A stretch of 47,743 nt of DNA, taken from assembly GCA_036723735.1 (NCBI GenBank), contig DAIMGT010000023.1, positions 1 to 47,743 of the forward strand, given 5' to 3'. This document shows positions 7,708-15,992 of the stretch, piece after piece; the stretch's first letter is position 1; every line of letters starts with the position of its first letter. A program made the position numbers and the translations under genes. This DNA is from UBA4656 sp002405525. Lineage in GTDB: Bacteria; Pseudomonadota; Gammaproteobacteria; Xanthomonadales; Ahniellaceae. A model generated the notes under the pieces. It saw nothing but the letters and a program-made list of their open reading frames with translations. It did not search any database and was not told the origin of the DNA.

Positions 7708-8910
7708 TCAGGCCGCCATGCCTTGCGCCGGCGGTGCGGGCGGCGGCGGCGGCGCAGGCGCGGTCCCGTGCGGCGCCGTGCCGGGCCGGGCGGGCGGTGC
7801 AGGTGGTGCGGGCGGCGCCGGCGGCGTCGGGAGGATCACGTCGAAGTCGCTGCCCTTGGGCACATCGACCACCAGCGACTGGCGCTTGCGATCGCGCATG
7901 ACTTCGACGTCGATGCCGGCCTGTTCGGCGCGCTGCGACAGCGCACGCATCACGTCGCGGCTCGATCCCGTGCGCTCGCCGCCGATCGAGAGGATCACGT
8001 CGCCGGGCTGGATGGGCTTGAGCGAATCGGCGTCCTTGTTCAGGACCAGCACGCCCTCGCTGGTGCCGAAGTACTTGCCGAGCGTGGGGTTGACGTCGGC
8101 CAGCCGCAGGTCGAAGAAGCCGCCGCCGGCGCCGATCACGATGCGGCGCAGTTCGCCCATCGCCTGTCGCTGCGCGTCGCGGGCTGAGTGCATCGCGTCG
8201 CGCGCGGCGGCGTATGCGACCGCGCCCTCGGCGGCCTGCGCCTCGGCGAGCTCGCGCGCCCGGGCGGCGATCTCGCCGGCCTCAGCGGCGTCCATCGCGT
8301 GCCGCTCGACGATCACCTGGATGTCGCGCTCGAAGCCCGGCGGGAGCGGGTCGAGCCCTTCGGCGAAAGACGGCCAATCCCACGACTCGCGGCGTTCGGC
8401 GGTGGCGACCAGGTCCTGCCGCTTGCCCTCGCGCTCGACGGTGAGCGTGACCCGATCGCCGGCCTTCAGGCGACCGACCCGTTCGCGCGCAGACGCCGGG
8501 TCGCCGCCGCGCACCGCCTTGCCGTTGACCGCGACCACGCGATCGCCGGCGCGCAGTCCGGCCTTGTCGGCCGGGCCGCCCGGGGTGACGGCGGCCAGCG
8601 CCACGGCATCGCCGCGCGCTTCGCCGAATACCACGCCGATCATCGCCCGGTCGGGTTCGTTCAGGTAGTGGAAGGCAAAGGTGCGCGGCGCCTCGCTGGC
8701 CCCGATGCGGGCCGAGATCTCGGCGATGCGGCGCGTGACATCGCGCAGTTCCTTGCGCGCGGCGCGCAGTTCCTCGAGCGCGGCGGCGCCATCGGCGGCA
8801 TCGACCGCGTCGGGGGCGGCGGCCGCGGGAGTGCCGTCGGCGAGCACGGGTGATGCCAGCGCGACGCCGATCGCGAGGGCCAGCAGGCGGGGCAGGGCGT
8901 TTGCGTTCAT
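7708..8910 (-). CDS. Secreted double-PDZ domain protein without a protease domain
   Basis: A 400-residue periplasmic protein. A signal peptide (MNANALPRLLALAIGVALAS, cleavage near ADG) is followed by an alpha-helical, coiled-coil-like stretch (about 42-70). PDZ domain 1 (about 88-165) has AVTPGGPADKAGLRAGDRVV. A charged helical linker with Ala/Glu/Arg repeats follows, then PDZ domain 2 (about 285-350) with VLNKDADSLKPIQPGDVILS. The tail is a Pro/Ala-rich repeat. No trypsin-like His-Asp-Ser domain is present, so it is not DegP or DegS. It is the last gene of the sigma/anti-sigma operon and may bind substrates or help sense envelope stress. The start has GGAGG; a longer frame upstream is not supported. 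Confidence 0.82.
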   Translation of the reverse strand: MNANALPRLLALAIGVALASPVLADGTPAAAAPDAVDAADGAAALEELRAARKELRDVTRRIAEISARIGASEAPRTFAFHYLNEPDRAMIGVVFGEARGDAVALAAVTPGGPADKAGLRAGDRVVAVNGKAVRGGDPASARERVGRLKAGDRVTLTVEREGKRQDLVATAERRESWDWPSFAEGLDPLPPGFERDIQVIVERHAMDAAEAGEIAARARELAEAQAAEGAVAYAAARDAMHSARDAQRQAMGELRRIVIGAGGGFFDLRLADVNPTLGKYFGTSEGVLVLNKDADSLKPIQPGDVILSIGGERTGSSRDVMRALSQRAEQAGIDVEVMRDRKRQSLVVDVPKGSDFDVILPTPPAPPAPPAPPARPGTAPHGTAPAPPPPPAPPAQGMAA

Positions 8911-9002
8911 GGAACCTCCGGAAAAACCACTCGTTTGGGAGCGCGCTTGCGCGCGGGCGACCTGCGGCAGGCGGCGCACGTCGGCGCACCGCCCTGCCTC
9001 GG

Positions 9003-9569
9003 TCAATTCAGCTGCCAGTTCGCCGGCAGCACCTGCGCGTTGTCGGCGGTCACGCGCTCGGGCAGTCCGCCCGCGCGCACGGCGGCAAGTTCCTGCATCA
9101 GCGCCAGGCGCTGCCGCCAGAGGTCGCGCGCCTGCGCGTCGTCGCCGGTGGCGGACAGCTCGAGGTCGAGCATGCCGATCAGGTCCTCGAGCTCGGCGCC
9201 AGCCAGCGCGCTGCGCGCCGAATGCGCGCGGCCGCCGAAGGCCGCGCTGCGCAGCGCGGACTCGTAGACCTGATTCTGCGCGATCAGGGCGGTGAGGTCG
9301 CGGTCGGCGGCGACGGTGGTGACCGCTGGGTGGTCCGGCGCGCCCTGGCGCAGCACCGGGACGAGCGCGAGCGCGCAGACCGCGGCGGCCGCGGCCAGCG
9401 GCAGCCAGCGGCGCAAGGTGCGGGTGCGACGCTGCCGCGCCAGCCGCGCCGTGAGCGCAGGCAGGGCGCTGGCCGGCGGCGACGCCAGCGGCAGCGCGCG
9501 CAGAGCCTCGCGCAGCGGGGTGTCGTCGCCGTCGCCGGGCCGCGAGTTGAGGGAACGATCGTCAGGCAT
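9003..9569 (-). CDS. Single-pass membrane protein, probable anti-sigma factor of the ECF operon
   Basis: 188 residues. The N-terminal cytoplasmic part (about 1-52) is short and rich in Ala, Pro and Arg and carries RLARQRRTRTLRR just before one transmembrane helix (about 55-72, LPLAAAAAVCALALVPVL). The periplasmic C-terminal part (about 75-188) is helical. There is no recognisable zinc-binding HxxxCxxC anti-sigma motif, so the anti-sigma role is inferred from position: the start codon overlaps the end of the ECF sigma gene by 8 bp, and the topology is that of a sigma regulator. It precedes the PDZ gene by about 90 bp. Confidence 0.68.
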   Translation of the reverse strand: MPDDRSLNSRPGDGDDTPLREALRALPLASPPASALPALTARLARQRRTRTLRRWLPLAAAAAVCALALVPVLRQGAPDHPAVTTVAADRDLTALIAQNQVYESALRSAAFGGRAHSARSALAGAELEDLIGMLDLELSATGDDAQARDLWRQRLALMQELAAVRAGGLPERVTADNAQVLPANWQLN

Positions 9570-10113
9570 AGTCTCGCGCTCCCTGTCCCACCTGCAGCAG
9601 TTCGCGGAGTTTCCGCGTGCCGCGGGCAAGCTGGGTCTTGGAAAAACTCACGGTGCGCTCGAAGCTGCGCGCGATTTCCTCGTGCGTCCAGCCTTCGACG
9701 TGGTAGAGCCATACGATGCTGCGCGCGGTGGGCGATAGCCCCTCCAGCGCGCGCTCGAGGTCGGCGGGTTCGAACGCGGGTTCCAGCGGCCGCAGCGCGA
9801 CTTCGGGCTCGGGCAGTTCGTCGACGTACTCGAGCCGGCGCTTGCGCAGGCGCATCAGCGACTCGTTGACGCAGATCTGCCGCAGCCAGCCCCAGAACGG
9901 CGCGTCGCCGCGGTACTGCCCGATCCGGTCGATCAGGGCCAGCATCGCGTCGTGCAGGACCTCCTGCGCCTCGTCGCGGTCGCCCAGCAGGCGCCAGGCG
10001 AGGGTGAACACCGGCCGCTCGAACAGGCGGTAAACCCGCTCGAGGGCTTTCTCATCGCCGTCGCGCAGGCGGGCGATGGTGCTGGCCGGGATGTCGATGG
10101 CGAAGGAGGTCAT
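9562..10113 (-). CDS. ECF-type RNA polymerase sigma factor
   Basis: 183 residues from the ATG at 10113. Region 2 (about 22-90) includes WRLLGDRDEAQEVLHDAMLA and FWGWLRQICVNESLMRLRKR, the -10 recognition and DNA-melting segment. Region 4 (about 125-172) includes LSPTARSIVWLYHVEGWTHE and a helix-turn-helix. Regions 1.1 and 3 are absent, as expected for the ECF class. The start is a compromise: the Shine-Dalgarno is weak, and an upstream in-frame ATG would fall inside the Fur-box region. It is followed by an overlapping membrane regulator and a PDZ protein. The divergent receptor lacks a signalling N-domain, so this is not a FecI-type circuit. Confidence 0.88.
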   Translation of the reverse strand: MTSFAIDIPASTIARLRDGDEKALERVYRLFERPVFTLAWRLLGDRDEAQEVLHDAMLALIDRIGQYRGDAPFWGWLRQICVNESLMRLRKRRLEYVDELPEPEVALRPLEPAFEPADLERALEGLSPTARSIVWLYHVEGWTHEEIARSFERTVSFSKTQLARGTRKLRELLQVGQGARDYA

Positions 10114-10179
10114 GCAGGGTGAGGGATGCACCGGACGGCCGGAAGGTCGCAGGCCGTGGATTGATCTCATCAAGATACA

Positions 10180-10198
10180 AATGGGAATGACTTGCATT
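10180..10198. promoter_or_regulatory. Fur-box-like site between the ECF operon and the TonB-dependent receptor
   Basis: AATGGGAATGACTTGCATT contains GGAATG-N5-CATTCC symmetry and is close to Gammaproteobacterial Fur boxes of the form AATGAGAATGATTNTCATT. It lies about 60 bp before the receptor start and 67 bp before the sigma start, so ferric-Fur bound here could repress the receptor in iron-replete cells. Confidence 0.6.
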
Positions 10199-10257
10199 CC
10201 TTTCTGCGTTCACCAACAATTCGCGCCCGGAAGCCCGCCCACCCGTCGACCTGCCCC

Positions 10258-12396
10258 ATGTCCGAGCCCCTGCCACGGCGCGCCCTGGCCCTCGCCATCC
10301 TGTCCGTCCTTTCGTTCAGCGCCCCGGCCGCCCACGCCGCTGCCGACGCCGGCACCCAGCGCCGGGATGTCGAGCTGCCGCAGGTCGAGGTGGTCGGCGA
10401 CGCCACCGCGCAGCGCGAACAACCCGGCAGCGCGGCGGTGATCGAGCAGAAGGAACTCGAACGCAGCCGCACGCTCACCGTCAGCGAGGCCCTGCGCAAG
10501 GTGCCGGGCCTCAACGTGCGCGACGAGGAGGGTTTCGGCCTGCGGCCCAACATCGGCATCCGCGGCCTCAACCCCACGCGCTCGACGAAGGTGCTGCTGC
10601 TGGAGGACGGCATCCCGGCGGCGTACGCACCCTACGGCGACAACGCGAGTTACTACCACGCGCCGCTCGACCGCTACGCGCGGGTGGAGGTGCTCAAGGG
10701 CGTGGGCATGCTGCGCTTCGGGCCGCAGACCATCGGCGGCGTGATCAACTACATCACGCCCGCGCCGCCGGAGGAATTCTCCGGCTACGCGCAGCTCGCC
10801 GCCGGCAACCGCGGCTGGAGCAACGTGCACGTCAACGTCGGCGGTGGCGGCTTTCTGTTCGATGCGATGCGCCGCGAGGGCGACGCCGCGCGCGAGAACC
10901 AGAACCTCGAGCAGGCTGACCTCAACCTGAAATACGTCGCGCGGATCGGCGACGACCAGGGCATCACCTTCCGCTTCAGCCGCCTGACCGAGGACTCGCA
11001 GGTCACCTACAGCGGGCTGACCGAAGCCGAGTACGCCAACTTCGGGCGCGAGTACAACCCGTTCCGCAACGACCACTTCGACATCGAGCGCTATGGCGGG
11101 TCGATCACCCACGAGATCGGCTTCAACGGCGCCACGCTCACCACCAACCTGTACGGCTTCCGCTTCGACCGCGATTGGTGGCGGCAGTCGTCGACCACCA
11201 CCGACACCCAGTGCGGCACGGCCTTCCGCGAGGCGCGGCTGCGCGGCGAGCGGGTGGACGTCGAGGCGTGCAATTCCGCGCAGGGCCGGCTCCGCTACTA
11301 CGAGACCTGGGGCATCGAGCCGCGGCTGTTCTTCAGCCACGAGGCGTTCGGCATTGCGCAGGATTTCGAGGCCGGCGTGCGCTGGCACGACGAAATGCAG
11401 GACCGCCGCCAGGTCAACGCGACCTCGCTGCGCGGGCGCGTGGGCACCGTGGCGGAAGACAACCTGCGCGAGACCGAAGCCTTCGCGGCCTTCGTCGAAA
11501 ACCGCTTCCGCTTCGGCGGGTTCATCCTCGCCCCGGTCGTGCGCTGGGAGTCGATCGACTACCTGCGCGAGAACCGGCTCAACGGCGCACGCGGAGAGTC
11601 CGAGGTCGACGAGGTGGTGCCCGGCTTCGGCGCGAACTGGGCGCTCAACGACGCCCTCACCGCGTTCGCCGGTGTGCACGAGGGCTTCGCGCCGCCGCGC
11701 GCCGAGGACCTGATCGACAACAGCGGCGGCGGCGTCGAGGTCGACGCCGAGCGAAGCATTAACTGGGAATTCGGCGTGCGCGGCGCGCTGGGTGCGCGCA
11801 CCTCGTTCGAGGCCGCGCTGTTCCGCAACGACTTCCGCAACCAGATCGCGGTCGGTTCGATCGCCGGCGGCAGCACGCCGCTGGCCGAGGGCGAGACGAC
11901 CTATGCGGGCGCGGAGCTGCTGTTGAACTGGGACGGCAAGGACCTCGTCGCCAGTGGCCGGCCCTACGCCAACCTCGCGCTCGCCGCGCTGCCGACCGCG
12001 CGCCAGGACGCGCCGCTGACCGCGGTGGCGACCGGACTGCCGGCCGGCGGCAGCGCCACGGGCAAACGCCTGCCCTATGCGCCGCGCTGGACCGCCACCG
12101 CGCGGGTCGGCTGGCAGCAGGGCGCGTGGGACGTCTCGGCCGAGGTGCAGTCGGTGTCGGAGCAGTTCAGCGACTTCGCCAACACGCGAGCGCCCGTCGC
12201 GAGCGGGCAGGGCGGCGTGGTCGCCGGCTGGGCGGTGTGGAACCTGACCGTGAACTGGATCCCGTCCGATCGGGGCTGGAGCGCGTTCGCGGCGCTCAAG
12301 AACGCCGGCGACCGCGACTACATCGTGGATCGCACGCGCGGCATCCTGACCGGCAGCCCGCGCCAGTTCGTGGCCGGCGTGCGCTACGCGTTCTGA
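10258..12396 (+). CDS. TonB-dependent outer-membrane receptor, probably for ferric siderophore/citrate
   Basis: 712 residues. A signal peptide (RRALALAILSVLSFSAPAAHA) is followed by a TonB-box-like segment (DVELPQVEVVGD) and the plug domain: LERSRTLTVSEALRKVPGLN, IGIRGLNPTRSTKVLLLEDG and VEVLKGVGMLRFGPQTIGGV. A 22-strand barrel ends in the canonical C-terminal aromatic RQFVAGVRYAF. The PNIGIRGLNPTRS and RFGPQTIGGVINYITP blocks resemble FecA-like receptors. There is no N-terminal STN signalling domain. The upstream Fur-like box supports iron import, energised by TonB/ExbBD. I chose the ATG at 10258 because it gives a proper signal peptide; the upstream ATG at 10192 falls in the operator. Confidence 0.9.
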   Translation: MSEPLPRRALALAILSVLSFSAPAAHAAADAGTQRRDVELPQVEVVGDATAQREQPGSAAVIEQKELERSRTLTVSEALRKVPGLNVRDEEGFGLRPNIGIRGLNPTRSTKVLLLEDGIPAAYAPYGDNASYYHAPLDRYARVEVLKGVGMLRFGPQTIGGVINYITPAPPEEFSGYAQLAAGNRGWSNVHVNVGGGGFLFDAMRREGDAARENQNLEQADLNLKYVARIGDDQGITFRFSRLTEDSQVTYSGLTEAEYANFGREYNPFRNDHFDIERYGGSITHEIGFNGATLTTNLYGFRFDRDWWRQSSTTTDTQCGTAFREARLRGERVDVEACNSAQGRLRYYETWGIEPRLFFSHEAFGIAQDFEAGVRWHDEMQDRRQVNATSLRGRVGTVAEDNLRETEAFAAFVENRFRFGGFILAPVVRWESIDYLRENRLNGARGESEVDEVVPGFGANWALNDALTAFAGVHEGFAPPRAEDLIDNSGGGVEVDAERSINWEFGVRGALGARTSFEAALFRNDFRNQIAVGSIAGGSTPLAEGETTYAGAELLLNWDGKDLVASGRPYANLALAALPTARQDAPLTAVATGLPAGGSATGKRLPYAPRWTATARVGWQQGAWDVSAEVQSVSEQFSDFANTRAPVASGQGGVVAGWAVWNLTVNWIPSDRGWSAFAALKNAGDRDYIVDRTRGILTGSPRQFVAGVRYAF

Positions 12397-12407
12397 GTCC
12401 CAAGCGC

Positions 12408-12430
12408 CGTCCGCGGCCCGCGCGCGGACG
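12408..12430 (+). terminator. Hairpin after the receptor gene (weak terminator candidate)
   Basis: CGTCCGCG pairs with CGCGGACG across a 7-base loop 12 bp after the receptor stop. No T-run follows. The right arm overlaps the first CGGACG repeat of the downstream regulatory region, so the hairpin may be a by-product of an activator-binding site. Confidence 0.3.
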
Positions 12431-12461
12431 CGGCCGGACGCCTGCGGACGTACACCGGACG
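12425..12461 (+). promoter_or_regulatory. Four helically phased CGGACG repeats, candidate enhancer for the sigma-54 activator
   Basis: CGGACG occurs at 12425-12430, 12435-12440, 12445-12450 and 12456-12461, with starts 10, 10 and 11 bp apart, so all face the same side of the helix. A reverse copy (CGTCCG) is at 12408-12413. The block ends 47 bp upstream of a -24/-12 promoter, the normal place for an NtrC-type upstream activating sequence. Confidence 0.6.
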
Positions 12462-12479
12462 CTCGAAAAAACGCATTCG

Positions 12480-12492
12480 AATCAATAGGCTG
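12480..12492 (+). promoter_or_regulatory. IHF-like site between enhancer and sigma-54 promoter
   Basis: AATCAATAGGCTG matches the IHF consensus WATCAANNNNTTR at all but one defined position. It lies between the repeated hexamers and the -24/-12 element, where IHF bending usually brings an enhancer-bound activator to sigma-54 polymerase. An A-tract (12465-12471) is just upstream. Confidence 0.45.
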
Positions 12493-12508
12493 AAAGACAG
12501 TCGCCGCT

Positions 12509-12524
12509 TGGCATGAGCGGTGCA
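12509..12524 (+). promoter_or_regulatory. Sigma-54 (-24/-12) promoter of the efflux operon
   Basis: TGGCATG-AGCG-GTGCA matches the RpoN consensus TGGCAYR-N4-TTGCW except for one base of the -12 part; GG and GC are separated by exactly 10 bp. Transcription would start near 12535, about 25 bases before the TTG start of the adaptor gene. The operon encodes its own sigma-54 activator, which supports the call. Confidence 0.65.
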
Positions 12525-12560
12525 TTGGGGTTTCCCGAAGCCTGTCCACGGGGAACGACC

Positions 12561-13835
12561 TTGATCCGCGACACCAGCCAGCAGGACCGCATCCTCGCGC
12601 CGCCGCCGACCAGCCCGAAACGCTGGCTGGTGCGTGGCGGCATCGCGCTGGCGGTGCTCGGCCTGCTGGTGGTGTTCATGCCCGGCATGGCGCGCTGGTT
12701 CACCGCGTCGGCCTCGGTCAGCAGCGAGCGCCTGCGGATCGCCGAAGTGCGCCGCGACACCCTGCTGCGCGACGTCGCCGCGCAGGCGCGCATCGTCGCC
12801 GCGCGCAGCCCCACGTTGTACGCGCAGGCCGCGGGCACGGTCTCGTTCGCCGTGCAGGCCGGCCAGGCGGTGGCGGTCGGCGACCTGCTCGCCACCGTCG
12901 ACAGCCCCGAGCTCGCCAGCGAACTCAAGCGCGAGCAGGCCACGCTGGCCTCGCTGGAGGCCGAGGCCTCGGGCCAGATGATCGCCAACCGCCGCGCGCA
13001 ACTGACCAAGGCGCGCGAGCTGGAGACCGCGCGCGTCGCGCTGCGCGCCGCCGAGCGCGAAAAGCAGCGCGCCGACAAGGCCTGGGCGCAGCGCGCGATC
13101 TCCGAGGTCGACCACCTGCGCGCCGGCGACGAAATCGAGAACGCCACCAACGCCTTCGCCCAGGCCGAGCAGGACGTGGCGCTGGAACGCGACGCGCTGG
13201 CGCTCGAACTGTCGACCCGCCGCAAGGCGGTGGAGCGCCAGCAGCTGCTGGTCGCCGACCTGCAGCGCAAGGCCGACGCGCTGGCGATCAAGGCGCCGGT
13301 GGCCGGCATGGTCGGCAACCTGCTGGTCGCCGAGCGCGCGCAGGTGGCGGCCAACGCGCCCCTGTTGACCGTGGTCGACCTGACCGAACTCGAGGTCGAG
13401 GTGCCGGTGCCGGAGGTGTACGCCAACGACATCGTGGCCGGCCTGTCGGCCGAGGTCGCGCTGGCCGGCGCCAGGCTCGCCGGCGAGGTGCGCACGATCT
13501 CGCCGGAGGTGGTCGAAGGCAACGTCAACGTGCGCGTGCGCTTCAAGGACGGCACCCCGCCCGACCTGCGGCAGAACCAGCGCGCGCAGGCGCGGATCCT
13601 GATCGAGGAGCGGCCTGGCACCCTGCTGGTCGAACGCGGCCCCTTCGTCGACGTCGGCGGCGGGCGCTTCGCGTTCCGCGTCGAGGGCGACCGCCTGGTG
13701 CGCGTGCCGGTGACGCTCGGCGCGCTGGCCGCGGGCCAGGTCGAGATCCTCTCCGGCCTCGAGCCCGGCCAGCGGATCGTGATCTCCGACACCAGCGAGT
13801 TCGCCGAGCAGGCGGAAGTGAATCTGACGAACTGA
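12561..13835 (+). CDS. Periplasmic adaptor (membrane fusion) protein, HlyD/MacA-like
   Basis: 424 residues from a TTG codon. After a short cytoplasmic start (IRDTSQQDRILAP) comes one transmembrane helix (about 22-40), a barrel-sandwich half-motif (AAGTVSFAVQAGQAVAVGDL), a long alpha-helical hairpin rich in Ala, Glu and Arg (about 115-230), the second half-motif (IKAPVAGMVGNLLVAERAQV), then beta-barrel and membrane-proximal domains. Such adaptors bridge an inner-membrane ABC transporter to a TolC-type channel; no channel gene is nearby. TTG is preferred because GGGGAA precedes it, whereas an in-frame ATG at 12513 lies inside the sigma-54 promoter. It is the first gene of a six-gene cluster ending in the two-component system. 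Confidence 0.87.
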   Translation: MIRDTSQQDRILAPPPTSPKRWLVRGGIALAVLGLLVVFMPGMARWFTASASVSSERLRIAEVRRDTLLRDVAAQARIVAARSPTLYAQAAGTVSFAVQAGQAVAVGDLLATVDSPELASELKREQATLASLEAEASGQMIANRRAQLTKARELETARVALRAAEREKQRADKAWAQRAISEVDHLRAGDEIENATNAFAQAEQDVALERDALALELSTRRKAVERQQLLVADLQRKADALAIKAPVAGMVGNLLVAERAQVAANAPLLTVVDLTELEVEVPVPEVYANDIVAGLSAEVALAGARLAGEVRTISPEVVEGNVNVRVRFKDGTPPDLRQNQRAQARILIEERPGTLLVERGPFVDVGGGRFAFRVEGDRLVRVPVTLGALAAGQVEILSGLEPGQRIVISDTSEFAEQAEVNLTN

Positions 13836-13929
13836 CTGTGGCGGGGTGGGGAAATCGCGGCGCATGCGCCGCTCCCACCAAGCCCGCAATGAACCCATCC
13901 CGAGTCCTCCCCGCGAAGGAACCCTGAAC

Positions 13930-14649
<720 letters not shown>

Positions 14650-14659
14650 GGAGCACGCC

Positions 14660-15982
14660 ATGTTCGCCTACTACGTGCGCATCGCCCTGCTCGGGCTCAA
14701 GCGCCAGCCGGTGCTCTCCGCGCTGATGGTGCTCGCCATCGGCGTCGGCGTAGCCACCGCGATGACCGCGCTGACGGTGCTGCAGCGGCTGGGCGGCGAC
14801 CCGATCCCGCACAAGAGCGAGCGCCTGTTCGCGCTCGGCGTCGACAACTGGGACACCGACGGCAATTCCTGGGGCGAAGTGGACGGCAAGGCCGTCGCCC
14901 CCGACCTGCTGACCCACAAGGACGCGATGGCGCTGCTCGCCGCCGACCGCGCGCGGCGCACCGTGATCGCCTACGCGGTGGGCCTCACCGTGCAGCCGGA
15001 GAAGGAGGGCCTGCGCCCATACGCCGCCTCCGCGCGCGCCACGGTGCCGGACTTCTTCCCGATGTTCGACGTGCCCTTCCTGCACGGCGGGCCGTGGAGC
15101 GAGGCCGACGAGGCGGGCCGCGCGCGCGTGGTCGTGCTCTCGAAGGCCACCAACGACCGCCTGTTCGGCGGCGAGAACAGCGTCGGCCGCCGCGTGCGCC
15201 TGTCCGACCAGTACTACACGGTGGCCGGCGTGATCGACGAGTGGGCGCCGCGGCCGAAGTACTACGACCTCAGCACCGGCGCGATGAACGATCCCGAGCC
15301 GCTGTTCATCCCGCTCTCGCTGGCGATCGAAGAGGACTTCGGCGTGAACGGCAACATCAACTGCTGGGCGTCGCCCGGCGAGGGCCGCGCGAGCTTCCTC
15401 GCCTCGGAGTGCATCTGGCTCAACGGCTGGGTGGAGTTGCCGGACGAGGCTGCGGTGGCCGCCTACCGCGACTTCCTGGCCGGCTACGTCGCCGAACAGA
15501 AGCAGGCCGGCCGCTCCTTCTTGCGCCCGGAACTGACCGCGGCGGTACCGCTGCGCGAGTGGCTGCGCCTGCGCCGCGTGGTGCCGGACGACATGCGGCT
15601 GTTCACCGTGCTCGGCTTCGCCTTCCTGCTGGTCTGCCTGCTCAATGCCGGCACCCTGCTGCTGGCGAAGTTCCTGCGCCGCTCGGGCGAGATCGGCCTG
15701 CGCCGCGCGGTCGGCGCCAGCAAGCGGACGCTGTTCGCGCAGTACCTGACGGAATCGTCGGTGGTCGGCCTGTTCGGCGCCGTCGTCGGCCTGCTGCTGA
15801 CGGTCGCCGGACTGGCGGGCGTGCGCTCGCTGGTCCCGGAATGGAGCGCGGTGGCCAGCCTCGACCTGCCGATGCTCGGCGCCTGCGTCGCGATCGCGAT
15901 CGTGACCAGCGTGCTGGCCGGCATCTACCCCGCCTGGCGCGCCAGCAACATCGCGCCGGCCGCCCACCTCAAGACCCACTGA
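14660..15982 (+). CDS. ABC transporter permease, MacB/FtsX family (first of two)
   Basis: 440 residues with the MacB topology: one N-terminal transmembrane helix (about 16-38), a large periplasmic domain (about 40-290), then three helices in an FtsX-like domain (about 310-430) with SGEIGLRRAVGASKRTLFAQ, the cytoplasmic coupling motif. A GAGGAG site precedes the ATG. Permeases of this fold work as mechanotransmission machines that drive export through a periplasmic adaptor rather than moving substrate through the membrane. The paired permease downstream suggests a heterodimer. Confidence 0.9.
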   Translation: MFAYYVRIALLGLKRQPVLSALMVLAIGVGVATAMTALTVLQRLGGDPIPHKSERLFALGVDNWDTDGNSWGEVDGKAVAPDLLTHKDAMALLAADRARRTVIAYAVGLTVQPEKEGLRPYAASARATVPDFFPMFDVPFLHGGPWSEADEAGRARVVVLSKATNDRLFGGENSVGRRVRLSDQYYTVAGVIDEWAPRPKYYDLSTGAMNDPEPLFIPLSLAIEEDFGVNGNINCWASPGEGRASFLASECIWLNGWVELPDEAAVAAYRDFLAGYVAEQKQAGRSFLRPELTAAVPLREWLRLRRVVPDDMRLFTVLGFAFLLVCLLNAGTLLLAKFLRRSGEIGLRRAVGASKRTLFAQYLTESSVVGLFGAVVGLLLTVAGLAGVRSLVPEWSAVASLDLPMLGACVAIAIVTSVLAGIYPAWRASNIAPAAHLKTH

Positions 15983-15992
15983 GGACACATCG

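Noticed and set aside
9003..10113. FecI/FecR-type iron surface signalling system
   Set aside because: The divergent receptor lacks an N-terminal signalling domain and the membrane protein lacks FecR features.
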